A stretch of 64,000 bases of DNA from Angiostrongylus vasorum (Eukaryota > Nematoda > Chromadorea > Rhabditida > Metastrongylidae). The notes below the pieces were generated by a model. That model saw only the letters and a list, made by a program, of their open reading frames with translations. It was not told the DNA's origin and made no database searches. The stretch covers positions 474,501 through 538,500 of the forward strand of contig JADANN010000001.1 of NCBI GenBank assembly GCA_018806985.1, read 5' to 3'. Positions 37,097-47,019 of this stretch are shown here, piece by piece (positions within the stretch are counted from its first letter, which is position 1; each line of letters starts with the position of its first letter). The position numbers and the translations under genes are program-made.

Positions 37097-37922
37097 TTTG
37101 TAGTAGTACCCAGGATCGATTTCCTATTAACCTCGGCACTAGGTTATGAATTCGTCGTTTTCTTTCTCAGCAATGGCGAGGTTGTTAAACAGCACACGTT
37201 TACTTCCATACAGTAACACACATACAACACAATCGTAGCTGACGTTTCGACAGAATGGCCTTCTTCAGAGCCTGGAAGGGTACACTAACACGCAACTTGC
37301 TGGGTCAAACGCTTCAACAGCACAAGTAGAAAGATGAAAATCTGCACGATAATTACAAGATCTACGGCTTCTCGAAAAAACCCACCGCTTTTTTTCAACT
37401 GCCTTCCACAGAGGAAGAACAGCCGTTCAGAGTCGCATATGGTTGACTACTGCGCCACCCCCCACCAACGATCGATACAAAGGCAAGCGGGGAGATTACG
37501 CGTAATCTTGGTGCATTCCTCTCTGCTGTTCATTTTAGGGTTTTGGCATTTATCCAGAAAGCCTCGAGGAGTTTGCGCGTTGGTGTTTTAGGATCCCGTG
37601 CGAGGATAGCGGCCTTTATATCAAAGTCGTCTCCGCTATGCTTTTCTAGCCTATGCGTCCTTAGTGGCGTCTCTTGTTTTGCTTTTCGTTTGCCATCTAT
37701 GTGTTCTTTTATGAGGATACATAAAGGTGTACCCGTTTCGCCAATATATTCATCTCCGCAAGTATCACAAGAGATCAGGTATATCGCAGCGCCTGAACTC
37801 ATGCAGTCACCGTCCCCTGCCATAAAGGCAGATCACGCAATTTGGTGTTTCACATAGACGGTCATACAGGCGGGTACGAACCAGCTGACGACGTAAAGTA
37901 TTCGGTGGTATTTCAACTATCC

Positions 37923-38094
37923 CTACCGATTCCTCTAGATATGCCCTTCTTAAGCATCGCTTTATCGCTACACTTATTTCATTGCTAATGAAGGGCAAGA
38001 TAAACGGGCTACCGATTCCTCTAGATATGCCCTTCTTAAGCATCGCTTTATCGCTACACTTATTTCATTGCTACTGAAGGGCAAGATAAACGGT
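37923..38094 (-). repeat. 86-base tandem duplication in Penelope copy 2
   Basis: CTACCGATTCCTCTAGATAT begins at 37923 and again 86 bases later at 38009, and the rest of the unit (TTCTTAAGCATCGCTTTATC, AAGGGCAAGATAAACGG) is repeated almost exactly. It falls between RT and GIY-YIG and shifts the frame. Confidence 0.85.
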
Positions 38095-39228
38095 ACTTTG
38101 TTTCGGCCAAACCGTTCGTTTTGGAGCGCCGCTCTCCTTCCAAACTTATCTCGTGGGGTTACAATTTCGTAGCCATTGGAGATGGCTATTTGCCGAGCCA
38201 AGTGGTGCGGTTCCTCCTTTAGTTCCCCTGGTTGTGCACACAGATGTGGCTGTTCGACACATGTTTCACACAAGCGCGATCTTTGTATGTGAAGGGGAAG
38301 GGAAAAAAGGAAATGAACCAGGATGTTTATGTTACTTGGTTTTCGGTACCACTCTGTCATATAACCGTTGCTTGATAAGTTAATTTGAACGTTTAGAACC
38401 GGAGCCAGTCGTCTTTGGGTTTCTCCCGGGTGAACTTGATATACTCTGACTGCTCGTTCAATAATCCAAAGCATTTGTCGATCTCTTTCTGTCTAGAGAA
38501 GACGGCAAAACAATCATCTATATATCTGCAGTAGAGTGGCTGCCGGAGACCGAGAACAGGGGGTTTCCAGCCTAGACATAAACGCAATGGCAAGGCTTCT
38601 TGCCAGTCGCTGTCCCATAGCCAACCCCCTTATTTGGGCGAAATATTTCCCAGACCATCCGAAAATCGAGCGATTTATGCACTCCTTTAAGAGAGCCATT
38701 AGCTGCTGGGTGGACAAGCCATGCATGTTTATTGTTCCTTCATGTTCAACAAGAAGTTCGAAGATGGCTTGGATTGCGGAGTCATTCGATACGTTGGTGA
38801 ACAGCGCCGTAACGTAGAACGACTCCATCAGGTACGCGTTATTAGGAGACGCGTTATGTAGACGTTCTAGGAACATTTGGGTGTTCGTGAGGTGGGCTGG
38901 AATGTGGTTAAGCAACTAGGTAAGTATTAGGCTTAAAAACCAGGTTATTCTATCTGTTGGCCCGTCTACACAGCTGATGATCGGCCAGCGTGGCAAGGGC
39001 CGCAGGTTTGAAATCATCGGTTATTTCGCACCTTAAAATCAATAAACCAACATATCGCCTCTTATACCTACTTATTAAAACACACAAGTTGGTATCATCT
39101 GATGATGTTGCGTCAATCGATCCATCATCATTCAAGGTTAGACCGATATTTAGACGATTTCAAGCATACTATTAGGTTGGTACATATGAAATGATCGAGT
39201 CGGCAACCAGTCGCAACTCGGATCAGCG

Positions 39229-39390
39229 GCTCTTCCTCAGTGGAAAGTACGTAAAAACGGCTTTGAAGAAAGCGGTTCTGCCGAAACGTCAGCTACGACT
39301 GCGTTTTACGTGTGTTATTGTATAGAAGTAAACGTATGCCGTTTAACAACCTCGCAATTGCTGAGAGAGAAAACGACGAATTCACGAATT
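39229..39390 (+). repeat. Penelope terminal repeat in inverted orientation
   Basis: This is an inverted copy of the terminal sequence at 37145-37275. TCTGCCGAAACGTCAGCTAC and AAACGTATGCCGTTTAACAA match its complement, ending in GAAAACGACGAATTC. It closes the inverted 5' part of copy 2. Confidence 0.8.
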
Positions 39391-39667
39391 CTGTTGTCTC
39401 TGCAAGCAATGAGTCTTGTTTGAAGGGGAGTTGGTCCATTAGAGCTTAAAATTTTTGAACACTGGCCAAATCGGGTAAGCAATACCTTGGATTTACAGTG
39501 AAATGCTTTATTTGATTAATGTACTTCCCATTAAGAGACTCCTACTTTTACTATCGAGGGTGGGGGCTTCTAGAATTGTGACAGTGACTTGTCCTCATGG
39601 TCATGATCAAACCGGACAGTAGCTTTCACTGTTCGTTCCGCCCTAGTCCACAGTTCCCAATGTGACG

Positions 39668-39725
39668 CAAAAAAAAAGTTCTCGGCGTTGATCAATCCCT
39701 GAGGAATGTGTCATGTTGAATCTAT
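39668..39725 (-). repeat. SINE tail fragment
   Basis: Only the 3' end of the SINE family is left (AAAAAAGTTCTCGGCGTTGA, TCAATCCCTGAGGAATG). Sequence after about 39725 does not match. Confidence 0.55.
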
Positions 39726-39890
39726 CTCAATATTCTTTGAATGTGCGTTTTCTATAACTTTACGAACCTTATGCTAGTGACTTTAATTTCTTGGAGTTTG
39801 TTGTTCTTTTGAAAGTATATGGCCAGATTGCAAATCTGCATCAGTAGGTGCAATCTACACCACCTAAAATATGCATATTGCTAGATACAC

Positions 39891-40017
39891 GCAGTTCGGA
39901 ATCTTGCAAATATCTCAGCATCATCGTAGTGGTATTTCACGCCATACCCTACCACTTAAATTCCTTAAAAAGGACAGGACGCAAATAAAAGGTGACTGCA
40001 TTACGCACACTGTAATA
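39891..40017. repeat. Foldback element end, remnant
   Basis: CTTGCAAATATCTCAGCATC, then a diverged version of the outer tail (ACGCCATACCCTACCACTTA, GGACAGGACGCAAATAAAAG) match the right end of the first foldback copy. The rest is absent. Confidence 0.5.
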
Positions 40018-40571
40018 AAAAAACCACTTAAATTAGATATTTTTTCTCCTGCTTTTTTATTACTTTCTTAGTAAAGTCAAACTGCAGAATCAGCGGAATC
40101 CAGTTGATCCGACAACGATGAGCATAGCTGGAATGCTAGTGCGCCGTGGTTATGCTTCCGAGAAATTGACCTTGAGAAATTGCATATCGCAGGACACGAC
40201 TCTTAACGGACTGATATATTGTATAAGCTTCTTCTCAGCTGGCGATGTTTCCGCGGCTCATTGAAACCTTTTTGATGAAATTTAGAGATAGGGGGAAAAT
40301 TTGAGCTCAGCACAGTCCCTTGGAAATAATTGCTGTAAAGTTTAGTGTTCACAGAGCTTACCTTTTCACGCTCTCTTGCTCGCCACCTATTGGAGCAAAT
40401 ACATACGTTTGGAACAATACAGCTTTAATGCAGTTTTCAGATTAGGAGAACATGGCCGAGGCACTAAAAACGATTGCGAGGAATTCACTGGCAGCGTTAT
40501 GGAAGAGGCGTACTTTGCTTGTGTTAGATCAGACCTTTCAGTAGAGGCAAAAAAAGATGGACTGTGATAAT

Positions 40572-40655
40572 AAATTCTTTATATTGTTGTTGAGCAAACA
40601 CGAGGTGTTATTTAAATAACACGTCGTGTTTGCCTAATAACAATATAAAGAATTT
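40572..40655. repeat. 84-base near-perfect palindrome
   Basis: Two 42-base arms meet with no spacer at 40613/40614 (TTATTT|AAATAA). By eye 38 pairs are Watson-Crick, two are G-T and two are mismatched. The outer ends are AAATTCTTTATATTG and CAATATAAAGAATTTT. It contains no frame and lies in gene-poor DNA. It may be a small palindromic transposon (MITE), or a strong hairpin if transcribed. Confidence 0.85.
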
Positions 40656-40659
40656 TGAA

Positions 40660-41340
40660 AATAAACACATAAATGCCAGGGACAGGTGCACTAATCAAGA
40701 GCGAATCTTCATCGAGTAGATTCCCATTAAGTGGTAAGTGTATGTTCGTGGGAGTCTTCAGTTTTGTTTTCTAAAGCTGTTTAAAGTTACTGTTTGGATA
40801 AGGGAGTAATTAATCATCGGCCGCTTGCTACTTTCACCTGTGAGGTGCGCGAAAACTCAAGGTTAACTATTATATATGAAAGAATTAGGATCCTCGATGT
40901 TAGTGATATAGAGGACATCCGGAATGGACAAATGGACAGTTGAGCGGAAGTACATGGCATCTGGAATTTAGTTGTTCCAGTATTAATATGACATCTTTCT
41001 TTTGAAAACATTGTTACTGTGTCTCACGCAATGGATAGAGAAGTCATTGAAAACTTCCCGCCCACTGTTTTAAATTCAGCAGAGGGTCTCTTAGGTAGAC
41101 CTCGCTTATGAATCGTGGTAGAATACTCTTAGGAAATGTGTAGAACGTCTGGTTTGCGAGGTCATTGCATGATAGTTAAAAAAGAGACTTCCGCAGCCTG
41201 CAGGACTCATCAGAGGAGTAAATGGCTATTATTTGTTGTACAACGAAGACCAGCGTTCCGTCCAAAACAGTGGTTTAGCTCAGTTCGATGAGCAATTCCT
41301 GCTTCAGACCACGTGTTCGCAGGCAGTAAGTAGAAAAGTT
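40660..41340. other. Gene-free spacer
   Basis: Nothing recognised between the palindrome and the single foldback arm. Confidence 0.4.
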
Positions 41341-41595
41341 AACATTGTGATTTCGACTACAGCCTCAGCTGAACTAGGTTCGTTGTCGATTTGGGCTCCC
41401 TAGATCAATTCCACTGATGGGTGATTGCTGATGGCGCTGATCGGTAGAAGTAGCTGGGAGACAGGCGAAACAAAGGACCCGCATAGTTTTGTGATGAACG
41501 CGTTAGCCTCTGGAAATGGTAATAGCACATTCGATCCGCACCGCAGGCACCTGTGGTCAGCAGTTTTGCAAATATCTCAGCATCATTGTGGTTGT
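41341..41595. repeat. Foldback element, single arm
   Basis: One arm only. CAGCCTCAGCTGAACTAGGT, GGGTGATTGCTGATGGCGC, GGGAGACAGGCGAAACAAAG and AGTTTTGCAAATATCTCAGC follow the order of the right arm of the other copies. The opposite arm is missing, so this is a decayed or recombined copy. Confidence 0.7.
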
Positions 41596-44004
41596 TCCAC
41601 AAGTATTAAATGTTATTAATTACAAACGTAAGTTATCCATTACAGTAACTGTAGTCTGCTATGTCCCTAACCCATCGAGTAGCAAGATTTTAGCTGTTGA
41701 CTGCTAAACCGAGAAGGAAACGTTGTACGACATGTACTGCCAGAAGATTTGATTGAATCCAAAAAATATATTAAGAAGTTTGGGCTCTCCTACTCATCAC
41801 TGCTTTGCTGGAATCTCTGAACGATGTCTTGGCAATGAAAAGTGCTATTGAGGATATATTTGCAGCGTTTCTGTATTCAAAGACAAACTGAGCATGCGTC
41901 GTGATAGAAACACACTGGGATAAAAGTGGAACAGAAATCGTTATTTTTGGAGACAGAAAGAAGAGAAAAAAAAATCTTACATTTCAAACATCTCACTTTA
42001 TTCGCATTCTTGTTCTCTTACTTTATAAACTAAATTCAGCCAAACATTATCTGTTACTAGCCAGCATTTAATTTTTGACTGATCGAATACTAATGTGAAT
42101 AAAGATAAGACAAATAAGTCCTATGTCGAAATGAATAACATCTCTATAAGCTTTCCGTTTAGTAACCGAGTGCTTCACATGTAGAATATGAAAGTCTTAA
42201 GTTTTTCTTTACTTAATTACTTGGATACTTGGTGTTTTTCTTTCTCTTCAGTTGTTTGCATGGTTACCCGTAAGGTGTTGTAAACTTGAGTGATGATGAA
42301 CAGTGTCGTGTTTTTTTCGTGATCACTCACGTTGCTGTTATAGGGACTTAACCGGAGGGATCGGCGGACGTCTTAGCGTGTTCTTACACACCGTGGACCT
42401 TATCGGCTGGTTTTATGTAGCTTGACCACCTTCTTTTTTACAACATCGAGAACGTTCTTTAAGTTAATGATGGTGAATCACAGCACGCTTTACTCCACGA
42501 CTTTTGAATGACTATTGTAGCTCTGTAGATGTCATCCATCCCACTGAATAATTTTGCCAAGTATACTTGCTTACATTGCCACCTTTCGTAAAACGTTTTC
42601 CAATCCAATTGAGTAATATGAAAAGCAAGAAACTTAGGCGGTAGTTGCCGATGTTTTAGAAGTCTTCATTTCTATACAAGAATATAGTTTTGATAGTTTT
42701 TCAGCTTGTGACTATCAAATAATCTGCCAATTCTGAAGAACCAAGCAATGTTTGTATGCATGTTTGAGCTACGTTCTTCTGATGTGAGAGCTGAGCATGT
42801 TGAGACCGATAGTGCCAATCGCCGTCGATAAACTTCCACGTCGCTCATCCTGCTTTCATTGATAAGGTTTTATCACCACAACGAAATGTGCTGCGGATTT
42901 CGCTGAAGAACTTTGCAGAAGTGTTTTGCATTGGAAAATAGTGTTTCTAATTGTTTACGATTAACCGTGTTTCGTTTGGATAGGGCAATGCTTACGCTGC
43001 TTGTTCAAAGTCACGCTTGTGACTAGCTTCACTGAGAGTCGGATGACGTTACAACTGAAAAGAAAACCATTTTTTTGCATTTTTTTCTGACGTAACATAA
43101 GACTTTCAACGGTTCAGTCTTAAAAATACCAAAATTCAGTCATTAACATTAAGGTGAAGATGGAATGTTTTGTGGAATTCCAGAATATTTGACTACATCG
43201 CAATGGCGAACAGCGATGCACAGAAAAAAAACCTAGGAAACACGTGTTTCAACAAAACTCTACACAACTGTAAGCAATAAATTCGATTGATATGATTGCC
43301 AACTTGCAGCTATAGGGTGGGGAGCTGAACCGTTCTTAAGCAATTATTCCTTTACTGCTCTGAAATTTTTTATCCCTCTACTGTTGTGCTTTTGGATTAA
43401 AGCGTCTCTGCAATGGGGAAAAGATAGAGCAGTTCACATATGAATTACTTATTTACTCGGAAGCGTACACTTCAGCTTCCTCCTCAAACGAACTTCTTTT
43501 CTCGTTCAACTCTCTATTTTTGTCCTATCTATTCTAGAATAACTAGCAATGAGCCTATTTACGCAAATGTGTTTGTTTTAAATGGTGCGGTCAATTCAAT
43601 TTTCTGTTTGGTTAGGAACTTTGATGTTATTAGCTCGTTACTGAAAGCTGACAATCACATTAATCTAATCTATTGGCGGTGCTGGTGTTGTTCTAGAAGA
43701 ATTTATTTCGACCCTTTTTTTCTTGTGCACGTCTCATCGTTACTTACAATTCCTGCGCTCTTTCTGAAATTCCACAGATGTTGTTAAGTTTGCATAGAAG
43801 GTTCACTTTCACATCTCGATTCCTACCAATTTCGACATGCTAAGAGCTCGCGGCCACTTTGTTGCTAACCTCACTCCTTTGCTTATTCACTACTGCATCA
43901 TCATTTTGTGCAACAGTGAATATTTCAGTGGATATCTGATATGGTATTCTTCATGTTGTCTACGACGAGGCATTCGTTGTAAGAAAGCATAATGAACAAC
44001 AAAA
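41596..44004. other. Gene-free, A+T-rich spacer
   Basis: Long stretches are A+T-rich without domain-bearing frames. The 115-codon + frame at 43440-43787 is rich in F, S and N and has no recognisable motif. Confidence 0.4.
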
Positions 44005-44283
44005 AGATAAAGGATAAGGCTCTCAGCGTTGATCAATTCCTAAGGGATTCGCCATGCACTCGACTTCATTAAGCATCGCAGGAGTGAATGAATGAAAATC
44101 TGGCCTCTACTGCGACTCGCGATAAGCTACTGATGTATCGAGCCAGTGCTGCTATCTTCCCAGACGAGTTTGGTACCAATTTGCCGACCCCTGAAGGATG
44201 GAAGGCTTGATGATCCACGGGCGTGGGGATCGATATCATGTGTGTTCCAGGGCGCCTCCGACCACTGTGCCACACGCACCCTT
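44005..44283 (-). repeat. tRNA-derived SINE
   Basis: A full-length reverse copy. GATAAGGCTCTCAGCGTTGA, TTAAGCATCGCAGGAGTGAA, TGTATCGAGCCAGTGCTGC and CGACCCCTGAAGGATGGAAG match the family. Near the end GGGATCGATATC and ACTGTGCCACACGCACCC are complements of the B-box and A-box regions. Confidence 0.8.
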
Positions 44284-44517
44284 ATAATAAACAATAATGG
44301 AGAAAAAATCCCCCAAAAGCACGCAACCTAAATCAGCGCCGGCTATATCCATTTGCGTCGCCTACGCTCTAATAACAAGCCAACACAAAAGTGAAATTAT
44401 GTCACTTTTTGTAGGCTTGAAGAGTTTTTGCAAGAAAAGGTCGTACCACTTCCACAATTACCATCAGCGAGATCGCTATTAGATGTAGAAACTCACTGTG
44501 GAGGTCACTAAATCGAA

Positions 44518-46095
44518 ATGAACCATATCACAATGAATGAAAGTTTTTTTCTTTGTCGTGTCGCCGTTGTCACAAAATTCTACACGGGATCGGAGGATCA
44601 CATCGTTCGTGCTCATTCATCCGCAAAAAACGGCGATCCGTACCCCTTAATGAACAAAATGGTAAAGCCATTATATGATGAAATTACCTTTGCCTTACGT
44701 TTGGGAGACCGATATATGCAGCAGTCATGTGGAATATAATCGGTTCACTCAAAACCCTCCACGTCAGTTCGGAAAATCACTGAAAACCTCCAAAAATTTT
44801 GGAATTGACTTGCCACAGTGGAACTACTCAAGCTGGAAGCAACTTCAAATTTATGCGCAATCATGCAGAACAAATGAGCTAAAAGCCAAGCTTGGAAGTG
44901 GAAAGCAGCAGAATCTCGGTTCGCTTCATCCTCAATCAGGAAAGAAAACGAAGGTGATCGATCTTTGACGACCTTAGAAAAGTCACTATGCACTAGAGTA
45001 GAGTCTTATGGAGACCCAACTCCACTCGCTTCTATTTCATTTAAGAGGCAACGAAATGGTTGTCTTAAAAACTTTCTGCTTTAGTAGTCTGATATATTTG
45101 CTCGCATCTACCAAGAGTCGCCCTGGTTAGGTCTGGGCCCACATATCTAAAGAACCTGCTGTTTCTCATGAGCAACCAGGTTCTATGTTCCATACGTTGT
45201 CTCTCAAAGTACAAGGTTTCAAATGATTAGAAAATCAGAAGGATCCTATTGTTGAACAAAAAGGAAAGCGTAAAAACATTGGAAACTATCGCAGAATATG
45301 TTAGTCTCTATCGTCTAGAAATTCCTGACGCGAGTTGTCTGAGCACGATTGACAATATTTAGCGAAGGAAGTATTCGATAAACGGGGCCAGAATCGGACT
45401 CCACCATGTAGACCGATACCATTCATAGTAACGTTCATCATGAATTTTAAAAGGTTCCTGTGATTGTTCCATAGTTCATAAAGAAACTAACAATCCGGAG
45501 AAAGAAGGAATGCGATCACAAATAAGGACTTGCTGTTCTGTTTAACCTATTTTTAAGAATAAACTGTTAATGGTGAAATTGATAGAGAATAGGACCGAAT
45601 CATTTAACTTTCACAATGTAGCTGAAAAAGAAGAGAGTTTAGAAACCGCAAACACCTGTTTGCTGCGGTTCTTCGCCTGATGTGCTACTGAAATTTCGCA
45701 CAAACAGCAGATAAACACAAATTTAAGATGTGATGGAGGACAATCATGATAGGAAAAACACTAGCACCACGCGAAGCCTATGGGGTTCGAAGGAGCGGCC
45801 GAAAATCCCGTAGAGAATTCGCTTACTAGATGGCCAGATGATAGCCTTCAGATACAAAGAGGATTAAGCCATAAAACTGAAGGTTATAAAAAAACTCATA
45901 CACGACTTCTACTCTAATTTTTTCGACAATTACGAGTCCTTGCCTCTATGTCAGATCGGAAAAGGTACACATGTTGTGCATATCGTTATCCCTTTGGAAG
46001 TCCACAATGCTACCAAGTCGGTGATGCATCGTAGTGCATCCGGGTACGAACAGAATTGGACTCGAATATCGGAACATCAAACTAGACTTTCTCAT
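44518..46095 (+). mobile_element. Strongly decayed RTE (first family) remnants
   Basis: Pieces of the endonuclease end and following linker are still readable on the + strand: VAVVTKFYTGSEDHIVRAHS (the V-x-K-F-Y-T-G-S-D-H box, here SEDH) at about 44545, and KLIHDFYSNFFDNYESLPLC then VIPLEVHNATKSV near 45885-46030. Stops and shifts are everywhere, so this is much older than the intronic copies. It may be two overlapping insertions, since a KRKNIGNYRRIC piece near 45265 is out of order. Confidence 0.5.
45642..45671. repeat. Short inverted repeat
   Basis: GAAACCGCAAACACC is followed by TGTTTGCTGCGGTTC, an imperfect hairpin with arms of about 13 bases. It sits inside decayed RTE sequence, so it may be chance. 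Confidence 0.4.
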
Positions 46096-47019
46096 TGCTT
46101 ATGTTCTCAGTAGCTGATCGCCTCATAAAGATTCTCAAACTGGGATATTAAGTGGGTTGCAGGTTACTGGTTGAAAAGCGTGGCAGGCTAATCCAAGGCG
46201 AGGAGTTCGACATTTCCAAGTGAAGCTCAGCTAAACTAAATGCATGCTATCGAAAAACCTGGCTACCTATTGTTCTCGTGCTTTTCCTTTGCATAAGACT
46301 AGTGAAAATGTTTTATACGAAAAACACGATGTTGTGTGTGTTTCTTGATTAAAGAACTGGAGGCCACCGAGCAGCCCTAACGTACCATGGGGATGTTTGC
46401 CGTTTTCTGGTGTGTGTTAAAATTATTGCATGAGTGACGAAATTACAGATGATACAGTGACGGTTACATTTGTGTACTTGGATGCCCTTTCCTATGAGGT
46501 CGTATGACCTCAGCACTTACTCTATTTGTCTCGTTGACCTAGTATCGCCATCTGAGCTGGTGGTCGTGCTCTTCTATAGACCTATTTGCTATTCGAGATA
46601 CGTTGTTCTTCTTTCTAGTTGGAATGATGAGTGCTCATAGGGACGCAGTTCTTCCTAGAATAGCGGAAGTTTCGTACTCATAGCGTTTCCAACTCCAGAG
46701 ACGAAAGTCTTGCTTTGTGGATAGGAAATAGGTTTTTAATCTTGCCACTAGGATTTTCCGAGAAGGGTACGAATCTGGCGATCAGTCGATTATCCGATGC
46801 TGTAAGTCAAATGCCAAAATTAGAAAAGGTGAAACATCTTTTTTATCGCGATTGGAGTGGAGGTTTTCCAAAAGCTGCTTTCAAAAAGCGTCACCAAATT
46901 AGTGTTTGGAAATGAATCTTCCCTATTTTCATGATGTCGCCATGTTGCCGTTTGATAACTAAAAGCTTGTAACATAGTAATTATGTTTTCAAAATGTTTT
47001 AAGACATTTAATTCAAGTA
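46096..47019. other. Spacer between decayed RTE copies
   Basis: No clear feature. It may contain further eroded RTE sequence that I cannot align. Confidence 0.35.

Larger units (their letters stand above)
37145..39390 (-). mobile_element. Penelope-like element copy 2 (GIY-YIG), with inverted 5' segment
   Basis: This is the same family as copy 1. The - strand gives VTALFTNVSNDSAIQAIFEL, CRYIDDCFAVFSRQKEIDKC with Y-I-D-D (38520), VQINLSSNGYMTEWYRKPSN, and a GIY-YIG frame AAIYLISCDTCGDEYIGETG then LRTHRLEKHSGDDFDIKAA that is still open (37530-37823). The RT is broken. At about 38984 orientation flips: 38985-39160 is the next upstream RT part on the + strand (YLLIKTHKLVSSDDVAS). The element is bounded by inverted terminal repeats, 37145-37275 (-) and 39229-39390 (+). 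An 86-base direct duplication lies at 37923-38094. Confidence 0.9.

Noticed and set aside
44675..44968. 97-codon + strand frame as a host gene
   Set aside because: It follows the VAVVTKFYTGS endonuclease remnant and fits eroded RTE linker sequence better than a separate gene.
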